From NCBI GenBank assembly GCA_964479625.1, contig CAYZMS010000014.1, positions 1-64,000 of the forward strand: DNA of 64,000 nucleotides. Reading direction: 5' to 3'. Below, piece by piece: positions 1-7,543 of the stretch (its first letter is position 1; every line of letters begins with the position of its first letter). The position numbers were made by a program, and so were the translations under genes. Below the pieces are notes generated by a model, which was given only the letters and a program-made list of their open reading frames with translations, had not been told where the DNA came from and ran no database searches. Source of the stretch: CAYZMS01 sp964479625. Its GTDB lineage: Bacteria; Bacteroidota; Bacteroidia; Chitinophagales; Saprospiraceae.

Positions 1-51
1 GCTGCTCTCAATCAAGATTATTTAATGCAAGTTTTGAGCAATCCTTTTTGA
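1..51 (+). CDS. Possible 3' end of an upstream gene
   Basis: Frame 1 is open from the first base to a TGA at 49-51 and would encode a 16-residue tail (AALNQDYLMQVLSNPF). The composition is protein-like, but the stretch is too short to identify, and another frame is also open for a similar length. It is listed only as a possible partial coding end. The following bases up to the S41 protease start hold no recognisable gene. Confidence 0.25.
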   Translation, partial: AALNQDYLMQVLSNPF

Positions 52-274
52 TGCGTTTGCCCTAAATGGTTTTTGGATAGATGTTTAGATAACAAAAAAA
101 TGTAAGGGAGGAAGAATAAAAGGATTATTTGAGCGGCATTTTTCTGGGAAAATTCAACATTAGGGAAGAAAAATTGTAATACAATAATTAAATTGAGTAA
201 GTGCCGACTTGCTTTTTAGAATAAGGGTGTACCCCCTGCCAGAACAAGTTGACACCCAGAATTTTCAGATACTA

Positions 275-1915
275 ATGGCGACGAATAGAAGAAACGAACA
301 GTTACACATATGGCTGCCCTTCCTGCTGGCTGTGGTTTTGGCCCTGGGAATTATGATTGGTTTACGCATGGAAGTCCCTGGCCCCGTGCTGGACCTTCAA
401 AAAGTGGAAGACGGAAGAGCTCAGCTATACGGTAAGGGCAAGGTAGAAGAATTGGTTCGGTACATTGAAGCGAAATACGTAGACAGTGTAGATGCGAATC
501 TACTGCTGGACGAAGCCATTGAAAGTGTATTAAAAGAGCTCGATCCTCATTCCAGCTATATCCCAAAAGACGAGTTGCAAAAGGTTAATGAACAACTGGA
601 AGGGAATTTCAACGGAATAGGAGTGGAGTTTATGATGGTAGAGGATACTGTGGTAGTGGTCGCTCCTCTATCGGGAGGTCCTTCTGAAGCGGTTGGCATT
701 CAATCTGGCGACCAGATCATCGAGGTAGAAGATTCGCTCATTGCCGGTGTCAGTATGTCGAATGATGACGTAATTCAGTTGCTGCGTGGGGATAGTGGCT
801 CCCGGGTCCATTTAAAGATTAAAAGAAAAGGGCAGTCAGGTTTGTTGAAATACGAAATAATCCGGGATAAGATTCCTGTGAACAGTGTAGATGCAGGCTA
901 TATGTTGGATGAAAAGGTCGGTTACATCAAGATCAATCGGTTTAGTGCTTCTACTGATCATGAATTCATCAAATCAGTGATGGAGATGATCGAAGAAGAG
1001 GGGATGGAAGATTTGGTGATCGACCTTCGGCATAACCCTGGCGGATACCTGCAGAAAGCGACGAACTTGCTTAGTCAGTTATATTCCGGAAAAGGACAAT
1101 TGCTGGTTTACACAGAAGGGCGCTCCACGAGGCGTAACGAATATGAATCAAATGGTCGAAATCATATCACGGTAGATGAAGTGGTGGTGTTGATCGATGA
1201 AGGCAGTGCCTCTGCAAGTGAGATCGTTGCCGGGGCTATTCAGGATACCGACCGGGGTTTAGTTGTTGGCAGGAGGTCTTTTGGTAAGGGCTTGGTACAA
1301 GAGCAATATCCGCTGAGCGATGGATCTGCACTACGGTTGACCGTAGCACGGTATTACACCCCATCCGGCAGATCTATTCAAAAGCCCTATGAGGACCGGG
1401 AAGCTTATGACAATGACTTTATAGCCCGTTTGGATTCCGGAGAGCTCATCACTTCGGAAGAAATCGAGATCCAGGACTCCACCCGTTATTTCACGCTGGA
1501 TGGTCGGGTCGTCTACGGAGGGGGAGGTATTGTACCCGATATTTTTGTTCCTATTGATACGCTCTTGTTGAAGGATGCTTTTGTCAACCTTCGTCAGCAC
1601 ATTCCCACCTTTACCTTCAAATACGTTCAGGAGGAGTCCGAAGTATTTCAGGGCATGAGCGAAGAGGTTTTTGTCGAACGCTTCCAACCTGATGATCAAC
1701 TTATGAGCACTTTTCGGACCTATGCCGAAGAAGAAAACCAGCTTGTATCTGATGCAGAATGGCAGGATATTTACTCTGCTTTACAGCGCTCCATTGGGGC
1801 TCATCTGGCACGGCGCTTATATGGAGAGGGTTCTTTTCATAAGTTCTGGAACAGAGACGATGCTGCTATTAGGGCAGCTTTGCGGGCTCTTGAAAAACCA
1901 ATCACCGAAAAATAG
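275..1915 (+). CDS. S41 family C-terminal processing peptidase (CtpA/Prc-like)
   Basis: A periplasmic serine protease anchored by one N-terminal membrane segment (about residues 11-30). A PDZ domain follows, with the usual SGGPSEAVGIQSGDQI stretch, then the S41 catalytic core. The nucleophile motif GSASASEI (about residue 310) and the catalytic-lysine motif RSFGKG (about residue 335) are both present, so the Ser-Lys dyad looks intact. I place the start at the ATG at 275, giving 546 residues, because this leaves the signal anchor at the very N-terminus. An in-frame TTG at 209 would add 22 unlikely residues. Members of this family trim the C-termini of periplasmic or secreted proteins; the substrate is not evident here. 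The gene stands alone, convergent with the YrdC-like gene. Confidence 0.93.
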   Translation: MATNRRNEQLHIWLPFLLAVVLALGIMIGLRMEVPGPVLDLQKVEDGRAQLYGKGKVEELVRYIEAKYVDSVDANLLLDEAIESVLKELDPHSSYIPKDELQKVNEQLEGNFNGIGVEFMMVEDTVVVVAPLSGGPSEAVGIQSGDQIIEVEDSLIAGVSMSNDDVIQLLRGDSGSRVHLKIKRKGQSGLLKYEIIRDKIPVNSVDAGYMLDEKVGYIKINRFSASTDHEFIKSVMEMIEEEGMEDLVIDLRHNPGGYLQKATNLLSQLYSGKGQLLVYTEGRSTRRNEYESNGRNHITVDEVVVLIDEGSASASEIVAGAIQDTDRGLVVGRRSFGKGLVQEQYPLSDGSALRLTVARYYTPSGRSIQKPYEDREAYDNDFIARLDSGELITSEEIEIQDSTRYFTLDGRVVYGGGGIVPDIFVPIDTLLLKDAFVNLRQHIPTFTFKYVQEESEVFQGMSEEVFVERFQPDDQLMSTFRTYAEEENQLVSDAEWQDIYSALQRSIGAHLARRLYGEGSFHKFWNRDDAAIRAALRALEKPITEK

Positions 1916-1983
1916 CTTCTTTACTACTAGATTGCCCTGAAATGAGAGGCCTTTCTTCTCCCAGATCCTAAAATAGGAGGGTA

Positions 1984-2559
1984 TTATTCTCTCAGAAATA
2001 ATAATTCCTCTCGTTCACTAAGTCTAACCTTTACCGATAATTTGTCAGCGCCTTTTCCGGTTTGCTTAAATTTGACGACATAATCCACCCATCGGATAAC
2101 CTCTGAACTTACACTCCCAAAACTGGAGGGTACCAGTTCTCCGGGGCGAAAGGCTGGTATGGAAACTATAGGTTGTTGTCCGACGGCATTGATGAGATCA
2201 TTGGTAAAAGGGTCCTGGACCAGTCGTAGGTTAACGCTCCCGTCTTTATTTAAAAGGTCGGGCGGCAAGTTGCGGCCTTGCTCGAGTAGAAGTGTAAGTG
2301 GCCGGGAATGAAAGACCAGGAGTGTTTCCAGCCGGGGATGTAATTCTTCCACATAATCCTTTAACATCTCCAGGGAGTTTACCAAAATTTCTACATCCTG
2401 GTTAAATTTGGGGCCGTAAAATTGCCTCATTTGAAGAAGGCTTTCTTCAGCTGTGGAGAGGCAACCAAGGCTCCAGACAGTATCTGTAGGAAACAACAGG
2501 CGCTTGTCTGCGTCCAATGCAATGGCAGCTCTGCGAATTTCTTCCCGTTGCTGGGTCAT
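1984..2559 (-). CDS. Divergent Sua5/YciO/YrdC-family protein
   Basis: 191 residues. The N-terminal PTDTVWSLGC motif (from about residue 22) is the signature of the YrdC nucleotide/threonine-binding fold, which makes L-threonylcarbamoyladenylate for tRNA t6A in Sua5/TsaC. Later landmarks differ from canonical enzymes. The usual KKR segment after the first motif is replaced by MRQFYGPKFNQ. The SAN motif near the end is not recognisable (IVSIPAFRPGE instead). It is therefore probably a paralogue rather than the main TsaC. The ATG at 2559 was chosen because PTDTVW then lies at the family's usual distance from the start; an in-frame ATG at 2586 is possible. Transcribed divergently from the PKD gene at 2735. 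Confidence 0.8.
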   Translation of the reverse strand: MTQQREEIRRAAIALDADKRLLFPTDTVWSLGCLSTAEESLLQMRQFYGPKFNQDVEILVNSLEMLKDYVEELHPRLETLLVFHSRPLTLLLEQGRNLPPDLLNKDGSVNLRLVQDPFTNDLINAVGQQPIVSIPAFRPGELVPSSFGSVSSEVIRWVDYVVKFKQTGKGADKLSVKVRLSEREELLFLRE

Positions 2560-2734
2560 GTTTTTTTCTTGTGTAATGGTCGTCATTTCATACGCACACT
2601 TAATGAGAAACATACGAATCGGGAGCTTGCACCGTTTAAACAGGAACGAACGATCCCATGTAGACTTTGTTTGTAACAGGTCAAACGTTATTGCCGGGCT
2701 TATCGGCATCCATTATTTCAAAACTAGCTAAACG

Positions 2735-4981
2735 ATGTGGCTTCGACGCTTAGTATATTGTACACTACTTTTTTCCATTTTCCTGGTCAACCCTCATGAC
2801 CTTGCCGCCGAGCACATCGTAGGCGGAGAGATCACCTATGAATGTCTGGGACCGCTGGAGTCGGATCCCAATCGCATTCGCTATGTGTTGACCATGCGTG
2901 TTTACCGCGATTGTCAGGGTACCGGAACCGGCTTTGATTCTACCGAAGGGTCCCAGTTTACAGCTGATCTAACCATCTACAGAGGGACAAGCACCAATCC
3001 GATAGGAACGCTATTCCCCGAGTTTGTAACCGCCGAACGAGATACCATCAACTTGGATCCGGGTAACGTTTGCGTGGCAGTGCCTGAGAATGTTTGCGTG
3101 GAAGTAGGGGTTTATCGGGATACCTTTCTGCTGGATCTCAGTATGGAACCCTATTATATTGCCTATCAGCGTTGCTGTCGTAACGCAACTATTGCAAACA
3201 TCATATCTCCTTCAGAGACCGGGGCAACTTTCTCCGTTGAAATAAGCCCGGAAGCCCAGCAGGCCTGCAATTCTACCCCTCAATTTAACGCGGCTCCACC
3301 TTTTGTCATTTGTGCCGGACAGGATCTGACTTTTGATCACAGTGCATCCGATGCAGAGGGAGATAGCCTTGTTTATGCGATCTGCACCCCTTTTCAGGGC
3401 GGGTCACTTTCCGAAATAGCTCCCCGAACGGAGACTCCTCCGCCCTATGAGCCTGTCGTTTATAATGAACCGGCCTTTACCCCTGATCAACCTCTGGGAG
3501 CTATGGCCAATTTTCGAATTGACTCCGAAACAGGGCTGATCACCGGATTGCCCCTTCAGGCCGGTCAATTCGTATTAGGTATCTGCGTTTCTGAATACCG
3601 AAACGGGGAATTACTTAGCATAGTGCAGCGCGATCTCCAATTTAACGTTACCAATTGCACGGATGGGATAACAGCCGACATTGGCGGAGATAGTACACTT
3701 AATGGCCTGACCTACCTGAATTCCTGTGGAGCGACTCAGATCACCTTTGACAATCAGAGCATGGACGAATCTATCATTCGAACCGTGCAATGGGACTTCC
3801 CGGACGGGGGGCTTCCGTCCTCCAGTGCCGAATGGGAACCGACTATTGCTTTCCCTGATTTCGGCAGCTTTAGCGGGCAGCTGATCGTTAATCCCGGTGA
3901 GGTCTGCTCCGATACGGCCGAAGTATTCATAAGGATCTCTCCCCCGCTGCGTGCAGAGTTCGAAAATGTTGATGACCCCTGTTTGGAGGGGCCGCGCAGC
4001 TTCAACAATCTTTCGGATTACGATCCCAGTGCCCTGGAGAGCCTGGAGTGGGACTTCGGGGACGGTACCCTTATCGCCGATCCCCAACCTCAGCATACCT
4101 ATGAACAAGCGAGATCCTACACCGTAAGGCTTTGGATCAATGATACCCTGGCCTGTTCGGATGCTTTTACCCAGACAATAGAATATTTCCCTTTGCCCCA
4201 GGGTCTGGCCATTTCGGGTATGCTTTCGGATAGTTGCGCTCCTCAGGCCCTTACTTTTGAAACTCAGGGAGCTCCGCTGCCCGATGAATACCAATATCGC
4301 TGGGATTTTGGAGATGGGAACACCGGACAGGGGCTTAACCCCATTCATACCTTTACCAGTGCGGGGATCTTTACCCCCACTCTCGAAATAATTACCGGCG
4401 GAAGTTGCACAGCATCGGCTACTTTGTCAGATCCGCTACAACTCGATTTACGACCATCTGCTAACTTTACCTTTGATCCGGCCAACCCTACCCAACTAGA
4501 TCCCATGGTAACTTTCACGGATCAATCCTCAGGTGCGGATGCCATTGAGTGGGATTTTGGTCCACTGGGAGTGTATGAAACAGCAGTTGTCGAAATTGAT
4601 TTTCCCGACACGGGTAGTTATGAGGTTGTGCTTCGAGCCAGAAGTCTGAATACCTGTGTTGATTCCATACAGCAGACTGTTCGGGTTCGAAGCCAGGTTG
4701 CTGTATATATTCCCAATGCCTTTAGCCCTAATAATGATGGAGTGAACGATATTTTCCGACCGGAGGGCTCGGTTGCTCTTTTACGAAACTACAAGCTGAG
4801 CATCTGGAGCCGCTGGGGAGATCTTTTGTTCGAATCAGAAGACCCGTCAACAGGCTGGGATGGGGAAATGCCGAATGACCTGGATGAAGCACCTCAGGGT
4901 GTGTATGTATATTTTATTCAATTTACCAATGGTGACGGCGAAGAGGTGATCGAAAAGGGCATGGTAAACCTGCTCCGTTAA
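2735..4981 (+). CDS. Secreted PKD-domain protein with gliding-type (T9SS type B) C-terminal domain
   Basis: 748 residues. A signal peptide (about 1-25) is followed by an N-terminal module starting HIVGGEITYECLG, with YRDCQG and YQRCCRN cysteine motifs. A cadherin-like stretch comes next (ASDAEGDSLVYAICTPF). Several PKD-like beta domains follow, each marked by WDFGDG or a close variant (about residues 350-645). The last about 85 residues (YIPNAFSPNNDGVNDIF, then WSRWGDLLFES) match the gliding-motility-associated C-terminal domain, a sorting signal for the Type IX secretion system that leads to surface attachment or release. The function beyond a cell-surface adhesin-like role is unknown. It is followed 22 bp downstream by a paralogue of almost the same length, and the two are probably co-transcribed. 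Confidence 0.88.
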   Translation: MWLRRLVYCTLLFSIFLVNPHDLAAEHIVGGEITYECLGPLESDPNRIRYVLTMRVYRDCQGTGTGFDSTEGSQFTADLTIYRGTSTNPIGTLFPEFVTAERDTINLDPGNVCVAVPENVCVEVGVYRDTFLLDLSMEPYYIAYQRCCRNATIANIISPSETGATFSVEISPEAQQACNSTPQFNAAPPFVICAGQDLTFDHSASDAEGDSLVYAICTPFQGGSLSEIAPRTETPPPYEPVVYNEPAFTPDQPLGAMANFRIDSETGLITGLPLQAGQFVLGICVSEYRNGELLSIVQRDLQFNVTNCTDGITADIGGDSTLNGLTYLNSCGATQITFDNQSMDESIIRTVQWDFPDGGLPSSSAEWEPTIAFPDFGSFSGQLIVNPGEVCSDTAEVFIRISPPLRAEFENVDDPCLEGPRSFNNLSDYDPSALESLEWDFGDGTLIADPQPQHTYEQARSYTVRLWINDTLACSDAFTQTIEYFPLPQGLAISGMLSDSCAPQALTFETQGAPLPDEYQYRWDFGDGNTGQGLNPIHTFTSAGIFTPTLEIITGGSCTASATLSDPLQLDLRPSANFTFDPANPTQLDPMVTFTDQSSGADAIEWDFGPLGVYETAVVEIDFPDTGSYEVVLRARSLNTCVDSIQQTVRVRSQVAVYIPNAFSPNNDGVNDIFRPEGSVALLRNYKLSIWSRWGDLLFESEDPSTGWDGEMPNDLDEAPQGVYVYFIQFTNGDGEEVIEKGMVNLLR

Positions 4982-5003
4982 AGGAGGTTTAGATCAAACA
5001 ACT

Positions 5004-7247
5004 ATGAGAAGTTACATTTACCCCATTTTTATTTTTATATTTTTTTTCAACTCCGGCTTGGCGGCTAGGCATATCATTGGAGGTGGGATAACCTACCAAT
5101 ATTTAGGTAATGATCGCTATGCCTTTACCCTTAACGTTTATCGCGACTGCAATTCATTTGACGGGGCGGATTTGGATGATGAAGCCTGGATCGCAGTGTA
5201 CCGCTGCAACGGGGGCGATTGCTCTAACCAAAGTCAGGCCAGGCCTTTCCAAAGGATCAATGTACCCTTGGAGTCAATGGATCGCATTCCTGCTCCGGAT
5301 TATCCCTGCCTTATTCCTCCCAATATTTGTGTTGAACGGGGACTTTACCGCTTTGAACTTACCTTACCCGCGGGAAGCCTTTCCTACCATGTTTCCTATC
5401 AACGTTGCTGCCGGAACGGAACCATTTCCAATCTGGTACAACCGCTAAATACCGGTTCGACTTATACCGTGGAAATCAGTCCACAGGCACAGGCCCTTGG
5501 TAATAATAGCCCCGAATTCAATCAGTTCCCTCCGACGGTCATTTGTGCAGATGCCGCTTTGGAATTTGACCATTCTGCCTTTGATGTGGATGGGGATTCT
5601 CTGGTATACGAATTTTGTGCCCCTTTTACCGGAGGCGGGCCCATCGTCGAGGAGTCATTATATATTACTTGTGATGGAGCGCGGCCCTCTCCTGCTTGCC
5701 CCCCTCCCTATCAAACAGTCACCTTTGTCAGTCCGAATTATTGGCCGGAAAACCCAATGGCTGGCAACCCGCGTATGGAGATCGATCGCTTTACTGGGCA
5801 AATTACCGGGACCCCGAACCGGCAAGGGCAATTCGTTGTGGGAGTCTGTGTTTCTGAGTATCGGAATGGGGTATTGCTCAGTCAGGTCTTCAGGGATTTT
5901 CAATTCAATGTGGCCCCCTGCGACCCCACTGTTTTTGCAAAGGTGCAGGAAGACGAGTTGATCAGTGATCAGGAGTTTTTGATCCGTGCCTGTGGGGATC
6001 TGGAGGTGACCCTGATCAATGAAAGCTTTGAAGAACGCTTTATCGATTTTTTCGAATGGGAATTCGATATCGATGGGGAAAAGCAACGCATAGCGGATTG
6101 GAATCCTACCGTTACCTTCCCTGGAGTAGGGGAGTATTTCGGGCAATTATTTCTTAACCCCGGCACGGATTGTGGGGATACAGCCGATATTTACGTACAA
6201 TTATACCCTGATCTGGAAGCGGACTTTACCTTTGAATACGACACCTGCCTGGCTGAACCTGTGCAGTTTTATGATGGCTCCGAATCCGGCAGTGGTTTTT
6301 TGACAGTTTGGGATTGGAATTTCGGAAGTGGAGGTGTAGCCAACCAACGGAACCCTAGATTCGCCTTTAATGACCCAGGGAATAAACCCGTAACTCTGAC
6401 CGTCAGAGATACCAACCAGTGTGAGGAGTCGGTCACTAAAACAGTACCCTACTTTCCAGTACCCACCGACCTGGTGGTGGAGCCCAGCAGTTTTAGGGCC
6501 TGTGAACCGGGCAGTATCTTTTTTAATAACCTTTCTTCACCTATTAGTGAGGAATACGAAATTCGATGGCGGTTTGGGGACGGTGAGAGCAGTAGCCTGG
6601 TTAGCCCAACTCATGTTTATGAAACCCCCGGGCGGTATTCCGTTACTTTGGAGGTGACTTCCCCGGTGGGGTGTACAGTCGACACCATGCTGGTAAATAG
6701 CGTACTTATTGAGGAAAGCCCCGAAGCCGGATTTTACTATCTTCCGGAGGCTCCCACCTTTGTAGACAGGGAGGTCCAATTTTTTGATGATTCCCGGCGG
6801 GGGCAAAGTATCCTTTGGGATTTTGACGGCATGCTGCAAGTGGCCCAGCGCAATCCCAGTTTTGCCTTTCCGGATACAGGTCGGTATCTGATAACCCAAT
6901 GGGTCACCCACATTAACGGTTGTTTGGATTCCCTGGTGCGGGAGGTTTTTATTAGTCCTCAAATTCATTACTACCTACCCAATGCCTTTACCCCAAATGG
7001 TGACTCGGTGAATGATACCTATAAAGGGGTGGGGGTTACGGAAGGTATCCAGAGTTTTGTATTTCAGATATGGAATCGATGGGGTGAGTTAATCTTCGAA
7101 ACCAGTGATCCCGATGAAGGCTGGAATGGCCGGCTGTTCAACTCTGGGGCGGATGCGCCGGCCGGGGTTTACGTGGTAACCGTACGCTATACAAGCCCGA
7201 GGGGAGAACCAACACAATTGAAGGGATTTGCTACTTTGGTTCGGTGA
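5004..7247 (+). CDS. Second secreted PKD-domain protein with gliding-type C-terminal domain
   Basis: 747 residues, a tandem paralogue of the preceding gene with the same order: signal peptide, HIIGGGITYQYLG module, YRDCN and YQRCCRN cysteine motifs, VDGDSLVYEFCAPF segment, PKD-like repeats, and a YLPNAFTPNGDSVNDTY C-terminal T9SS type B domain. The second PKD repeat has WNFGSGG in place of WDFGDG. An insert around residue 220 has its own cysteine pair (CDGARPSPACPPP), absent from the first copy. A consensus Shine-Dalgarno-like AAGGAGGT lies at 4981-4988, but 15 nt before the ATG, farther than usual. Probably a duplicated surface protein; no ligand can be inferred. Confidence 0.88.
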   Translation: MRSYIYPIFIFIFFFNSGLAARHIIGGGITYQYLGNDRYAFTLNVYRDCNSFDGADLDDEAWIAVYRCNGGDCSNQSQARPFQRINVPLESMDRIPAPDYPCLIPPNICVERGLYRFELTLPAGSLSYHVSYQRCCRNGTISNLVQPLNTGSTYTVEISPQAQALGNNSPEFNQFPPTVICADAALEFDHSAFDVDGDSLVYEFCAPFTGGGPIVEESLYITCDGARPSPACPPPYQTVTFVSPNYWPENPMAGNPRMEIDRFTGQITGTPNRQGQFVVGVCVSEYRNGVLLSQVFRDFQFNVAPCDPTVFAKVQEDELISDQEFLIRACGDLEVTLINESFEERFIDFFEWEFDIDGEKQRIADWNPTVTFPGVGEYFGQLFLNPGTDCGDTADIYVQLYPDLEADFTFEYDTCLAEPVQFYDGSESGSGFLTVWDWNFGSGGVANQRNPRFAFNDPGNKPVTLTVRDTNQCEESVTKTVPYFPVPTDLVVEPSSFRACEPGSIFFNNLSSPISEEYEIRWRFGDGESSSLVSPTHVYETPGRYSVTLEVTSPVGCTVDTMLVNSVLIEESPEAGFYYLPEAPTFVDREVQFFDDSRRGQSILWDFDGMLQVAQRNPSFAFPDTGRYLITQWVTHINGCLDSLVREVFISPQIHYYLPNAFTPNGDSVNDTYKGVGVTEGIQSFVFQIWNRWGELIFETSDPDEGWNGRLFNSGADAPAGVYVVTVRYTSPRGEPTQLKGFATLVR

Positions 7248-7263
7248 TGGAGTAATATTAAGC

Positions 7264-7294
7264 TTGAAAATTTTGAAATGTGCGGGTAGTTTTG
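7264..7294 (+). promoter_or_regulatory. Candidate Bacteroidota promoter for gcvP
   Basis: TTG at 7264-7266, a 20-bp spacer, and TAGTTTTG at 7287-7294 fit the TTG/TAnnTTTG promoter pattern of this phylum. It begins only 17 bp after the stop of the second PKD gene and would give gcvP a leader of about 245 nt. Confidence 0.5.
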
Positions 7295-7298
7295 TATT

Positions 7299-7347
7299 AA
7301 GTGCCTTGCACCTATAGATGCCAAGCACCTATAAGTTCCTGGCACTT
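7299..7347 (+). promoter_or_regulatory. Hairpin in the gcvP leader (or PKD operon terminator)
   Basis: AAGTGCC (7299-7305) pairs with GGCACTT (7341-7347). The loop contains the direct repeat GCACCTATA twice. It lies between the candidate promoter and gcvP, so it could fold in the leader. It could also end transcripts from the PKD genes, although no T-run follows directly. The rest of the gap to 7543 is T-rich with no gene seen. Confidence 0.35.
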
Positions 7348-7543
7348 ATGTTTGTCCAATTTCTCTTATTTTTTCTTGTTTTGTTTTCCTCCTTTTTTAT
7401 TTACATCCCCTTTACATTCCAATTGTATCCTTCCAAACCCCTTTACGTCCCAAGTGTTAGAAAAGACGTAGATTTGAAGTCTTGATAGACCGTTCACTAC
7501 TGTATGTTAACCTTCTTTCCTAACCAAAACAAGGGCGTTGCTA

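Noticed and set aside
3611..4348. Long minus-strand frame opposite the first PKD gene
   Set aside because: Shadow of the biased codon use of the real gene on the + strand; no recognisable domain.
7295..7543. Glycine riboswitch in the gcvP leader
   Set aside because: The conserved glycine-aptamer core could not be found; only a simple hairpin and direct repeats are visible.
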